From Panicum virgatum (Eukaryota > Streptophyta > Magnoliopsida > Poales > Poaceae): a DNA stretch of 64,000 nt. Each line of letters begins with the position of its first letter. Positions within the stretch are counted from its first letter, which is position 1. Below are positions 1 through 9,344 of this stretch, in pieces. The position numbers and the translations under genes are program-made. The stretch covers positions 37,159,954-37,223,953 of the forward strand of contig NC_053139.1 in assembly GCF_016808335.1 (NCBI RefSeq), given 5' to 3'. The notes beneath the pieces are model-generated. The model did not search any database and was not told the DNA's origin. It worked only from the letters and a program-made list of their open reading frames with translations.

Positions 1-1
1 G

Positions 2-706
2 AAACCAAGACTACTAGGCATTAATGTGGTGGACTCTTGTGCTGTCCCTGATTTGCAAGAATGGCTGTCTAAACGCAAACTCATGGTTCAATTGCTCCAA
101 CAGCATCTAGTTCGAGTACAGCAGAGACAGAAGCACCAGGTGGATAAGCATCGCTCTGAAAGGGAATTCGCGGTGGGTGATTCGGTGTTCCTGAAGATAC
201 AACCTTATGTGCAATCATCTCTGCAGAAGCGAGCTAATCACAAACTATCTTTCAAGTATTTTGGGCCATATCTTGTGCTTGAGAGGATTGGTACAGTTGC
301 ATATAAACTACAATTACCAGAATCTACTTCCATCCACCCAGTATTCCACGTATCCCTTCTCAAGAAAGCAGTGGGTTCCGACCATCAGTGCAGTACTGAA
401 CTACCAATCCAAACTGATGCTATGCAAGTTCCTACCAAGGTATTACAACGCAGGGTCCAAGTGAAAGATGATCGAGCTGTATCTCAAGTCTTAGTGCAAT
501 GGTCTTCTTGGCTACCTGAACTAGCAACATGGGAAGATGAGGAGATGCTACGGGCAAGATTTCCTTTTGCAACGGCTTGGGGACAAGTCGTAACTGAAGA
601 TGAAGGGGATGTCACAACATCAAGGACTGCTACTCCAGCCCAGCCCAAGGCGCCACGAGTTTGCAAGCCCAACCCAAAGTATGCCGGCCCAACCTGGAAG
701 AAATAA
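2..706 (+). CDS. 3' end of a Ty3/gypsy (Reina-type) pol, open at the left edge
   Basis: The reading frame is open from the window edge to a TAA at 704-706. It encodes the C-terminal part of a retrotransposon integrase followed by a chromodomain. The integrase tail shows the usual GDSVFLKIQPY, LSFKYFGPYLVLERIG and HPVFHVSLLKK blocks, and the chromodomain shows VLVQWSSWL followed by ATWED. The same architecture closes pol of the complete Reina-type element at 1726-7281, but the sequences differ clearly, so this is a separate and older element. RT, RNase H and the integrase core lie to the left of the window. No matching LTR can be paired inside the window. Confidence is high for the family and moderate for the Reina lineage. 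Confidence 0.85.
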   Translation, partial: KPRLLGINVVDSCAVPDLQEWLSKRKLMVQLLQQHLVRVQQRQKHQVDKHRSEREFAVGDSVFLKIQPYVQSSLQKRANHKLSFKYFGPYLVLERIGTVAYKLQLPESTSIHPVFHVSLLKKAVGSDHQCSTELPIQTDAMQVPTKVLQRRVQVKDDRAVSQVLVQWSSWLPELATWEDEEMLRARFPFATAWGQVVTEDEGDVTTSRTATPAQPKAPRVCKPNPKYAGPTWKK

Positions 707-885
707 CGAAGCAAGACGTGATGCAGTTCGCCACCACCATCGCCACCTCCTTCTTAAGCTTGCTTTCCTTCCCAAGATGAACAGAACATGTAATAGGAAT
801 AGACATTGGCATTGGCCGGCTTGCCGGAGAAATTGGACGACGAACTCGTCGTTGTATCGAGTACACTCATGAGATTATCCAGTTC
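707..885. other. junction between the pol remnant and the UGT 3' end; possible short LTR remnant
   Basis: About 180 bp with no recognisable gene separate the pol stop codon from the last UGT-like codons. A TG at 719-720 and a CA near 880 could bound a short LTR, but there is no second copy to compare, so this is only a possibility. This junction is where the UGT lost its normal C-terminus. Confidence 0.3.
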
Positions 886-1725
886 TACCTGACGCCACCC
901 CGGCGTCGTTACAGCGAGCTGCGCGTTCATGTGCTGGTCCGACATCCGGGGCACGCACACCATGGGCACGCCGCTCGCCACGCTCTCCAGCACCGAGTTC
1001 CAGCCGCAGTGCGTCACGAGGCACCCCACCGCTGCGTGCGACAGCACCCGCACCTGGTCGCACCACCCCACCGCGACGCCGTTCCTGAGGCGCCCGCGCA
1101 CCTCCTCCGCCTCCACGAGCGCGGCCACGACGTCCTCCCGGATGACGCAGAGGTACGGCCTCCCGCTCCCCTTGAGGCCGAGGAGGAGCTCGTCCAGCTG
1201 CTCCCTCGCCATGGAGGCCAGGCTCCCGAAGGAGACGTAGACCACGGAGCACGCCGGCTGGGCTTCGAGCCACTCCATGTACTCGGCGCCGTCCTGCTTG
1301 AAGATGCTGCCAGACTCGTCGCCGGACGGGAGCACGGGCCCCACCGGGAGCACGTCGTGCGCTCCCACGGCGGCGAGGGAGCCCGGCTCGAGCTCTCGGC
1401 ACGTGTTGACGAGCACGGTGGCCCTGGGGCTTTCCTTGTCGAGCGTTTCGATCAGGTCGCGGATGGTGTTGAAGACGCTGTGGAAGATGTCGGAAGGGTC
1501 GGTGGAATCGGTGAGGAAGGACGGCAGGTCGCCGATGGCCTGGGGCGCCAGCCCGGGGAGCTCCACGAGGAACGACGGGTCGTGGCGGTGCTCGGCGACG
1601 ACGCCGGCACAGCCGTGGAAGTAGTGGTGGTAGATGGCGAGCACGGCGGCCGGCTGGATCCAGTAGAGCGCGGACGGGACGCCGCGCTCGCGCGCGACGC
1701 CGGCCGCCCACGGGAGAAGGAGCGT

Positions 1726-2013
1726 TGTCACGCGCGATGCAGCGGACACGTTGGAAGAGAGGGCGTGAACCATCCAGCTAGCAAGCGTGAGTTGTAAACG
1801 GGGTTGTGGCGGGCCACCGGCCAGTGTCTGGCCTCTGAGTATATCTACTCATGCCGTGTATGAGTAAAAGACAGACTGGTATTCGCTGAGAAGTAACAGA
1901 AGACGAGATCGGGGGTCATGGTTCTTTCCCTCCCCCAAGTATCCCCCTTGTTCTGCTCTACCGATCTCTCGCGTTCACGTCGCCGGCGACCACCGCGGCC
2001 TAGGGACACGACA
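1726..2013 (+). repeat. 5' LTR of the Reina-type element
   Basis: It matches 6995-7281 almost exactly, starts TGTCACGCGCG and ends GGGACACGACA. It is directly followed by the primer-binding site and directly preceded by the AGCGT target duplication. Confidence 0.95.
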
Positions 2014-2016
2014 AAA

Positions 2017-2028
2017 TGGTATCAGATT
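2017..2028 (+). other. primer-binding site (initiator methionine tRNA type)
   Basis: TGGTATCAGATT begins three bases after the 5' LTR. Its first ten bases match the standard TGGTATCAGAGC complement of the methionine initiator tRNA 3' end; the last two bases differ. Confidence 0.85.
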
Positions 2029-2475
2029 CGGGCGATTCCTCTCCGCCGCTACCGCTCCACCGATCGATTCCGTTTCGGTCAGCCCATTAACTCGGTGCTC
2101 GACCTGCTCCGCCGTGAATCACGCGATTCCGGCGTCCTCCGCCCCGCTCTCCGACGACCGTCGCTAGCGGCCACCGCAAATCGCCGTTTAGCCTTCCGGC
2201 GCCGTCGACCACCCACTTTTCCGCGCCGCTTAGGTCTGTAGTGGAATCGATCTACCGAGGCGGCGGCACTGTGTGGTCTGCATCACGGGCACGGCATCGA
2301 ACGATTCGGTGCTGTGCGTGGGTTCCGGGGCGTGATTGCTGTACTCCGGCGGCTTAGCAACCCTGCTCGAGCCTCGTTGAGGTGCCTTAATTCGAGTTGT
2401 GGTAGCTTTGTTTCCGGTGCGGTCACCACGGCTCCCCCTAAGCCCTCCGTGCAGACCCAAATCATCCTCGGTCGG

Positions 2476-4023
2476 ATGGAGGAGCACATCCAGGCTGAGG
2501 ACACTCACTGGGATCAGGTTATGGAGAGTTTAGATCTGCTCTTCGCGCGCGTCACCGATATCGGTCGTGACCAGCAGCAGATTCGTGCTCAGTTGGGTCA
2601 GCACACCGACGTGTTGCAGGGGTATGCACAAGCACAAGAGGTTCTCACGCAGAAGGTGGACCCTGCAAGTCAAGCGGTTGCGAAGTTGACTCCTGATTTC
2701 GTGGGTTTCGATTCGGCGCGACATCCTTCTTCCCCGCAGCAGGGTACCTCAGGTGAGAACAATTACCAGCGCAACCAATTTCATGTTGGCCGTCCGAATC
2801 AGGATCAGTCAGGGGGGAATCATAATTACATCCCTAAGCTCTCGTTTCCGTGTTTTGATGGTCGTCAACCTAAAATCTGGCGTGATAAGTGCATGGATTA
2901 TTTTCATATTTGCAATGTTCCTGAGTATATGTGGGTCACGACTGCTTCGTTACATCTGGATGATAATGCAGCCCAGTGGTTTCAAATGTACAAGCTAAAA
3001 CATGGGGGGGTTGGTACTTGGTTACAGTTTGCACAGGCAGTCGAAGATCAGTTCGGTTCAGATGATTATAGAGCAGCCCTAGATGAGTTGTTGATGCTAA
3101 AACAAAGTGGCACGGTGGAAGAATATGTTACTGAGTTTGAGTCTTTGCAGTTCCAAGTCTCTATGCATAATCCTAGTTATGGAGAATTATTTTTTGTGGC
3201 TCAATTCATCAAAGGGCTGAGAGAGGATATTCAATCGGCTGTGCAGCTTCAGTTACCTGATAAAGTTAACAAGGCCATTCTCCTAGCTAAGATCCAACAG
3301 AAAATGATTGACAGAGGCAAATATAGAGCACAGAAATCAGTGTATCAGGGCAAACCTCAGAATTTTGGTGGGAAGTCTGATGGCAAACAACACTTGCAGC
3401 CCTCTGCATTGTGGAAAGAAAGACAGGAAAGGGACTATAGGAAGGCACATGGACTATGTTTCTATTGTGCTGAAAAGTTTGAACCAGGCCATGCAGAAAA
3501 ATGTCCCAAAAGACCCAAGTCTCAGCTCAATGCTTTGGTGGTGAATGATCTGGATGTTCAGTTAACTGATGAAATATTGCACCAACTAGCTGTTGAAGAT
3601 TCTTTGCAGCAGGAATTCGGTCAGCTATCACTGAATGCTCTTTCCTCTGCAGTCGGTTCTGAATGCATACAAATTCGGGGAAGAGTTCAGAACAAAGTGT
3701 TTCTATTGTTGCTGGATAGTGGTAGTTCCAACAGCTTTGTCAGCTCTGCATTTGTGCTCAAAGCTGGGCTCTCCACTATTTCCACCAGTCCACAACAAGT
3801 CAGATTGCCCAATGGGGAGGTTTTTATCTCAGATAGACTAGTTCCTTCCTTGACTTGGTGGTGCCAGGGCCACACAATTTCAACTGATATGAGAGTCCTG
3901 GATTTGGATGTGTATGATGGCATACTAGGATATGATTGGCTTAAATTGCACAGCCCAATGACCTGTGATTGGACTAACAAGCAAATTCAGTTTAAACAGG
4001 GGGATACACTAGTTACTATTTAG
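2476..4023 (+). CDS. Reina-type gag and protease ORF
   Basis: The frame is open from at least 2314. The ATG at 2476 (MEEHIQAED) is the likelier start because Reina-like gag similarity begins there. The encoded protein has a coiled N-terminal segment, a capsid region (with AAQWFQMYKLK and FIKGLREDIQ blocks), a zinc knuckle around residue 327 (CFYC, then GHAEKC) and an aspartic protease with the intact DSGSSNSF active site around residue 412. Gag forms the particle and binds RNA; the protease matures the polyprotein. The frame ends at TAG 4021-4023, and the downstream pol ORF continues in the same frame one codon later. This is therefore either a single nonsense mutation or a leaky stop; I cannot tell which from sequence. 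Confidence 0.9.
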   Translation: MEEHIQAEDTHWDQVMESLDLLFARVTDIGRDQQQIRAQLGQHTDVLQGYAQAQEVLTQKVDPASQAVAKLTPDFVGFDSARHPSSPQQGTSGENNYQRNQFHVGRPNQDQSGGNHNYIPKLSFPCFDGRQPKIWRDKCMDYFHICNVPEYMWVTTASLHLDDNAAQWFQMYKLKHGGVGTWLQFAQAVEDQFGSDDYRAALDELLMLKQSGTVEEYVTEFESLQFQVSMHNPSYGELFFVAQFIKGLREDIQSAVQLQLPDKVNKAILLAKIQQKMIDRGKYRAQKSVYQGKPQNFGGKSDGKQHLQPSALWKERQERDYRKAHGLCFYCAEKFEPGHAEKCPKRPKSQLNALVVNDLDVQLTDEILHQLAVEDSLQQEFGQLSLNALSSAVGSECIQIRGRVQNKVFLLLLDSGSSNSFVSSAFVLKAGLSTISTSPQQVRLPNGEVFISDRLVPSLTWWCQGHTISTDMRVLDLDVYDGILGYDWLKLHSPMTCDWTNKQIQFKQGDTLVTI

Positions 4024-4026
4024 GGA

Positions 4027-7000
4027 ATGCAATCCACACCTTTACAACTGTCTCCATTGTCTGCCGACAAATTGGTCAAATACTGCAAGGGCAATGATGT
4101 TTGGGCTTTTGCCATGGTGGAAGCTTCAGATTCTGTCACACCTACAGAGATTCCTCCTGCTGTACAGTCATTACTGGCCACCTATTCAGATTTGTTTCAT
4201 GTGCCCACTACTCTCCCTCCTTCCAGAGTTCATGATCATGCCATTCCATTACTACCTGAGGCTGTTCCTGTTAATGCTAGGCCTTACAGGTACTCTCCCA
4301 CACACAAATCTGAAATTGAGAAGCAAGTGAAGGAATTATTGGCAGCTGGTATGATCACCCACAGTTCTAGCCCTTTTGCCTCTCATGTGCTTTTGGTACA
4401 AAAGAAGGATGGTAGTTGGAGATTTTGTGTGGATTATCGAAGACTCAATGATCTCACTATTAAGAACAGATTTCCTATGCCTATCATAGAGGAAATCTTA
4501 GAGGAACTATTTGGTGCCAAGTATTTTACAAAGTTGGATATGAGGGCAGGTTATCATCAGATTAGGATGGTGCCACATGATGAATATAAAACAGCTTTTA
4601 AAACCCATCATGGCCATTATCAGTTTAGAGTGATGCCTTTTGGGCTCACTAATGCTCCAGGTACTTTTCAGTGCCTCATGAATGATATTCTGGGTCCTTT
4701 TCTGAGAAAGTTTGTTTTAGTGTTCCTGGATGACATTTTAATCTATAGCCCTTCTTTGGAGTCTCATCTGGATCATCTGACTCAAGTCTTTGACAAGTTG
4801 AAGGACAATCAGCTGTATCTGAAAGCTAGCAAATGCTCCTTTGCTCAGCATACACTAGAATATTTGGGCCACATTATTTCTGCTGATGGGGTGGCTACAG
4901 ATCCTTCCAAAACCAGTGCTATGTACAACTGGCCAACACCAACAAATTTTACAGAGCTCAGAGGATTTTTAGGCTTGACAGGTTATTACAGACGTTTTGT
5001 CAAGCATTATGGACTGTTAGCTAAGCCACTTACCAATTTGCTGAAGTGCAAACAATTTGTGTGGACTTCTGCAGCTCAGCAAGCTTTTGTCAAACTCAAG
5101 GAAGCCATGGTAACTACTCCAGTGCTGGGTTTGCCTGATTTCAATACTCCTTTCATTGTTGAAACCGATGCTTGTGATGATGGTATTGGAGCTATTCTCA
5201 TCCAGCATGGCCAGCCTTTAGCGTTCCTCAGTAAAGCTTTAGGGCCTGCCCACAAACACTTGTCTATTTATGAGAAAGAGTTTTTGGCTCTAATCATGGC
5301 TGTGGAACGTTGGCGTCCATATTTGCAGCAACAAGAGTTTCTCATCCGGACTGATCACAAAAGTTTAGCCTATCTCACCGAGCAGAATCTCCATTCTGAC
5401 ATGCAGCGTAAAGCTATGACTCGGTTGATGGGACTTCAGTTCAAAGTGGTATATCGACAGGGCAAGGATAATGTAGTGGCTGATGCTCTTTCTCGTGTAG
5501 GTCACCTTATGGCAATTCAGGCTGTGTCAATGGCTCAACCAGTATGGCTCCAGGAGGTCTCTAATTCATATAGAACAGACTCCATGGCTCAACAACTACT
5601 TACTCAGCTTGCTACTCACAGTCCTGATTCCTCGGGGTACTCATTGCATAATGGTCTGATTCGGTTCAAAGGTAAATTGTGGATTGGGAATAATTCTGCC
5701 CTGCAAACCAAGATCATTGCAGCTTTTCATGCTAGCCCTATTGGAGGACATTCTGGGATCACTGCCACATATCATCGAGTTAAGGGTCTCTTCTATTGGA
5801 AAGGGCTGAAACAGGCTGTGGAGAGCTTTGTTCAACAATGTGAGATATGCCAACATGCTAAACATACAAATGAGCACCCAGCAGGTTTACTTCAACCACT
5901 TCCAATACCTGGTGGTGCTTGGCAGGATTGGTCTATGGACTTCGTGGAAGGACTACCTGTGGTGGAAGGTTATTCAGCCATCTTAGTGGTGGTCGATCGA
6001 CTGACAAAGTATGCTCACTTCTTACCGCTCAAACATCCCTATACTGCCCAGTCTGTTGCCAAGTTGCTACTCGACCAAGTCATCCGATTGCATGGGTTTC
6101 CTACCACCATTGTCAGTGATCGTGATAAGATCTTCTTGAGTTCATTCTGGCGGGAGCTGTTCAAGTTGCATGGGACTCAGTTGCTGATGAGTACGGCTTA
6201 TCACCCGCAAACTGACGGGCAAACGGAGCGGGTGAATCAGTGCCTCGAAATGTTTCTACGCTGCGCAGTATATGCTCACCCTAAACAATGGAAAAATTGG
6301 CTACCTCTAGCAGAACTATGGTATAACTCCTCATATCACTCTACTATTGGTTGTTCCCCATTCAAGGCACTCTACGGTCATGAACCAGCTATGCCTACTG
6401 TCCCTTCTGAAGTTTCAGACGCTTCTCCTCAAGTTGCTGAGTTGATCACAAATCGTGCAGACCATCTACTCATGTTGAAGGAACATTTGGCCAAAGCTCA
6501 GCACCGCATGAAGACTTATGCTGAAACAGAGTGGAACGTCAGTACCAAGTCGGTGAGCAAGTGCTGCTGAAACTCCAGCCCTATGCTCAGACGTCAGTGG
6601 CTAATCGTCCGTTCCCTAAGCTGGCCTTCAAATACTTTGGACCCTATGCTGTTACTGAGAAGATCGGCAATGTGGCTTATCATTTATCATTACCTGTGGA
6701 TTCAAAAATCCATGATGTCTTTCATGTCTCACAGTTGAAACCATTTACGGGTAACTATTCTCCAATTTACTCAGATGTTAACAGGATTGTCCACCTGGAC
6801 ACGGTCACACTACAACCAGAGAAGATTCTTGAACGTCGCTTGGTCAAGAAGGGAAATGCCGCAATTCCTCATGTGCGTGTAAAGTGGTCTCATCTGCCTG
6901 TAGATTCTGCAACTTGGGAAGACTATCATGTGCTCCGTCAGCGATTTCCGGCATCTCCTGCTTGTGGACAAGCAACACCTCTGGCGGGGGGAAGTGTCAC

Positions 7001-7037
7001 GCGCGATGCAACGGACACGTTGGAAGAGAGGGCGTGA
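4027..7037 (+). pseudogene. Reina-type pol: RT, RNase H, integrase, chromodomain (one frameshift)
   Basis: This is in the same frame as gag after the TAG at 4021-4023. The order is reverse transcriptase (VDYRRLND, then VFLDDILIYS around residue 230), RNase H (ETDACDDGIGA, TDHKSL), an HHCC zinc finger (H..H, then CEICQ), an integrase core (DFVEGL, VSDRDKIF, YHPQTDGQTERVNQ) and a GPYAVTEKIG tail with a chromodomain (RVKWSHL, ATWED). A frameshift near 6531 moves the integrase tail and chromodomain into another frame. The last codons read into the 3' LTR and stop at 7035-7037. All catalytic motifs I can see are intact, so the element is young. The frameshift and the gag-pol TAG probably make this copy non-autonomous. 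Confidence 0.9.
6983..6994 (+). other. polypurine tract of the Reina-type element
   Basis: GGCGGGGGGAAG lies immediately before the 3' LTR start, the expected plus-strand priming site. It also lies inside the 3' end of the pol reading frame. Confidence 0.75.
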
Positions 7038-7281
7038 ACCATCCAGCTAGCAAGCGTGAGTTGTAAACGGGGTTGTGGCGGGCCACCGGCCAGTGTCTGG
7101 CCTCTGAGTATATCTACTCATGCCGTGTATGAGTAAAAGACAGACTGGTATTCGCTTAGAAGTAACAGAAGACGAGATCGGGGGTCAGGGTTCTTCCCCT
7201 CCCCCAAGTATCCCCCTTTTCTGCTCTACCGATCTCTCGCGTTCACGTCGCCGGCGACCGCCGTGGCCTAGGGACACGACA
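6995..7281 (+). repeat. 3' LTR of the Reina-type element
   Basis: It is 287 bp long and aligns with 1726-2013 with about seven differences by eye. It is followed by the second AGCGT target copy at 7282-7286. Confidence 0.95.
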
Positions 7282-7742
7282 AGCGTGTACAGGACGCGGG
7301 AGACCGGGCGGCCCCGCGCCGCGAGCGCGTCCACGAGCCCCGCGACGCCGCGCGCGCCCGCGGCGTGGAAGGACGCCATGTAGGCGTTGAACGCGCCCGG
7401 GTCGGCGCTCCGGGCGTACCCAGCGTCCGTGCCGTCGGGGAACGGGAGGAACTCGAGGCGGCCGTCTTCGTCCCTGTCGGGCTATGGCGTGGTGGCCGGG
7501 AACATGCGGGCGTGCGCGGCCTCGGTGGTGGAGAAGGTGACGAGCGCGGCGGGCGCGGCGGCCAGCAGGCGCCTGGCGAGGCGGAGCGCCGGGGCGATGT
7601 GGCCATGGAACGGGAAGGTGAGCACCAGGAAGTGCGGCCCCGGCGACATCTCCTCCAGACCCCAGTCGTCCTCTCTCGTGCGCGCACGTCTGTGTGGGTG
7701 TGGCTCGCCCTGCTCGCTTACTTCCCGAGCTGGCCTCACAAG

Positions 7743-8115
7743 TAGACCTGGGCATCCAACGGGCCGGGTCGGGTTCGGGTCGGGCCAAAAAAAGCCCGGT
7801 GTTTTTTCTAGCGGCCCGTGCCCGACCCGACCCGGTGGCCGGGCCGTAAAATTGAGCCCGCACCCGACCCGACAGCCAGTCGGGTCGGGTCGGGTTCGGG
7901 TCGGGTCGGGCCGGGCCTATGTAAAATGTCGGGTTCCTTCGGGTTTTTCGGGTTTCGGGTCAAAATTTTTAGCCCGTGCCCGGCCCGTCAGTCATACCGG
8001 GTCAAAAAATTTGACCCGAGCCCGCCCATCAAACTCTTCGGGTCGGGTCGGGTCGGGCTATTTTCGGGCAGGTTGGGTCGGGTCCGTCGGGTCGGGCAGC
8101 CCATGCCCAGGTCTA
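7743..8115. mobile_element. hAT-type MITE rich in GGGTCGG repeats, copy 1 (373 bp)
   Basis: The inverted ends TAGACCTGGGCA and TGCCCAGGTCTA are flanked by a perfect 8-bp target duplication CTCACAAG (7735-7742 and 8116-8123). The interior is built from direct and inverted GGGTCGG/CCCGACC motifs. It has no coding capacity. An 8-bp duplication is the hallmark of hAT transposition. The copy at 19238-19610 has the same length and is almost identical. Confidence 0.92.
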
Positions 8116-8123
8116 CTCACAAG

Positions 8124-8901
8124 ATAGGTTTATGTGCTGGAGAGCTGCAGTAGCCGTAGGTGTCAGTGGTCAATTGCGGCCGGAGCGAACAAACAGAAAA
8201 ACGCCGAGATTGGCCGCGATTTTGCGCTTCAAGTCCGACCACGCGATCACAGATCGTCAGCTGGCTGCAGACGCTCGGATCATGTTGCCCCATTATTGCC
8301 TATACTTGGGAATTCGAATGAAGTTTTGAAGCACTCCCATCTTGTAGTGAATTTCAGTTTGGGCATTTTTTAGCTCAAATTTTAGTTCCTCAACCTCTGT
8401 AAAAAAAACGCTCACGTAAGCCTCACGTTTTTCCATTAGCTTCACCTATCGCGTTTTTCATGCTCAAACTATGATGCATTCGTCTTCTTTCCTTACCTCC
8501 GTCCCGTCCTACTCCTACCTTTCAAAGCACTGACGCACTGGCACCACCCAACTACAAGCCCTTCTCCACCCCTGACACGCTCGTTCACCCTAATAATTAG
8601 CCGTACTGGCGCACCATTGTTTAGTGCAACCCTAATCGTCTCTTGCTCATTCCAGTAAGATAAGTAGATGACATGATCACAAGGATTTTATGAGGAAGTT
8701 GGAAGGAGAGAGGACTGAAACCAAATGTAAAATCACACCTACAGCAGGATGACCATTTACGAGCGGTGGAATTGGCATCTAACTCACTTTTCAAAGTCAA
8801 ACAATTTCAAATATAATCAAATCTATAAAAAAAATTACTAACAACTCTTCCGTTCCAAAATCCAGTTCGTAGCAAAACGGAGAACTCCCATAATTTATGA
8901 A
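8124..8901. other. spacer between the UGT promoter side and the hydrolase gene
   Basis: AT-rich non-coding sequence. I see no gene, RNA gene or clear repeat here. Confidence 0.5.
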
Positions 8902-9252
8902 CTCTGGCCGTGTTTGGATGACACCTTGAATTTTTTTTAAAAAAAAATGAATGCGTGGATGGAGTACTAAACGAAATTTATTTGTGAAATTTTTTCATGA
9001 ATGGATGTAACTTTTCGACACGAATCTAATGAGCCAAGTTTCTTCATGATTGGCTACAGTAATGCTACATTAACTTTAATCATTCTCTAATCGCGCGGTT
9101 AAAGTCCTCATTAGCTATAGTAACTGCTACAGCACCATAGCTGTGGAGGTGATTTCATAATTAGACTTTATTTAATACTCCTAATTAGTGATCAAAGCAC
9201 TGAAAAGTTTTCATAATTTTTTTTTTTGAAGGCTATCCAAACACGGCCAGAG
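8902..9252. mobile_element. MITE with CTCTGGCCGTGTTTGGAT inverted ends
   Basis: A perfect 18-bp inverted repeat (8902-8919 and 9235-9252) encloses about 315 bp of AT-rich sequence with motifs such as GTGAAATTTT, CTACAGTAATG and CATGATTGG. The GGCCGTGTTTGGAT ends resemble Tourist-like MITEs, but I find no clear target duplication, so the superfamily is uncertain. It lies about 90 bp upstream of the hydrolase start codon. Confidence 0.8.
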
Positions 9253-9344
9253 GCCCAGAGTAACCAGCTCTCCAATCCCCAAAAGTCTTCTCCAGAATCC
9301 AGGGTCTCGCGTTGCCAATCACCATCAGCCGTTCTCACGTCACT

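Larger units (their letters stand above)
1726..7281 (+). mobile_element. complete Ty3/gypsy Reina-type LTR retrotransposon, 5556 bp
   Basis: Two near-identical short LTRs (288 and 287 bp) flank a gag-pol interior. The element is bounded by a perfect 5-bp target duplication AGCGT (1721-1725 and 7282-7286). It begins TGTCAC and ends GACA. Short LTRs, a methionine-tRNA primer site, a gag-protease-RT-RNase H-integrase order and a C-terminal chromodomain fit the Reina chromovirus lineage. By eye the LTRs differ at about 7 positions, so insertion is recent, on the order of one million years at the rate often used for grass LTRs. It lies antisense to the UGT gene it disrupts. Confidence 0.95.
886..7649 (-). 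pseudogene. UDP-glycosyltransferase (UGT75-like) pseudogene split by a retrotransposon
   Basis: On the minus strand the gene starts at ATG 7649-7647 with MSPGPHFLVLTFPFHGH, the UGT N-terminus that carries the catalytic His (residue 17). It runs to 7282, is interrupted by the element at 1726-7281, and resumes at 1720 in the same frame (VLYTL then LLPWA). The 44-residue PSPG sugar-donor box lies at about 1065-934 (WCDQVRV to MSDQ, ending in the Gln typical of UDP-glucose users). Such enzymes glucosylate small molecules in the cytosol. There are three defects. An in-frame TAG lies at 7484-7482 (codon 56). There is the 5.56-kb insertion. Family similarity ends soon after the PSPG box near 886, leaving about 400 of the usual 460-480 residues. 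The resemblance is closest to the UGT75 group, judged from memory of motifs only. Confidence 0.88.

Noticed and set aside
875..1797. long open frames on both strands across the UGT remnant
   Set aside because: Shadow frames of the GC-rich UGT sequence; no family motifs.
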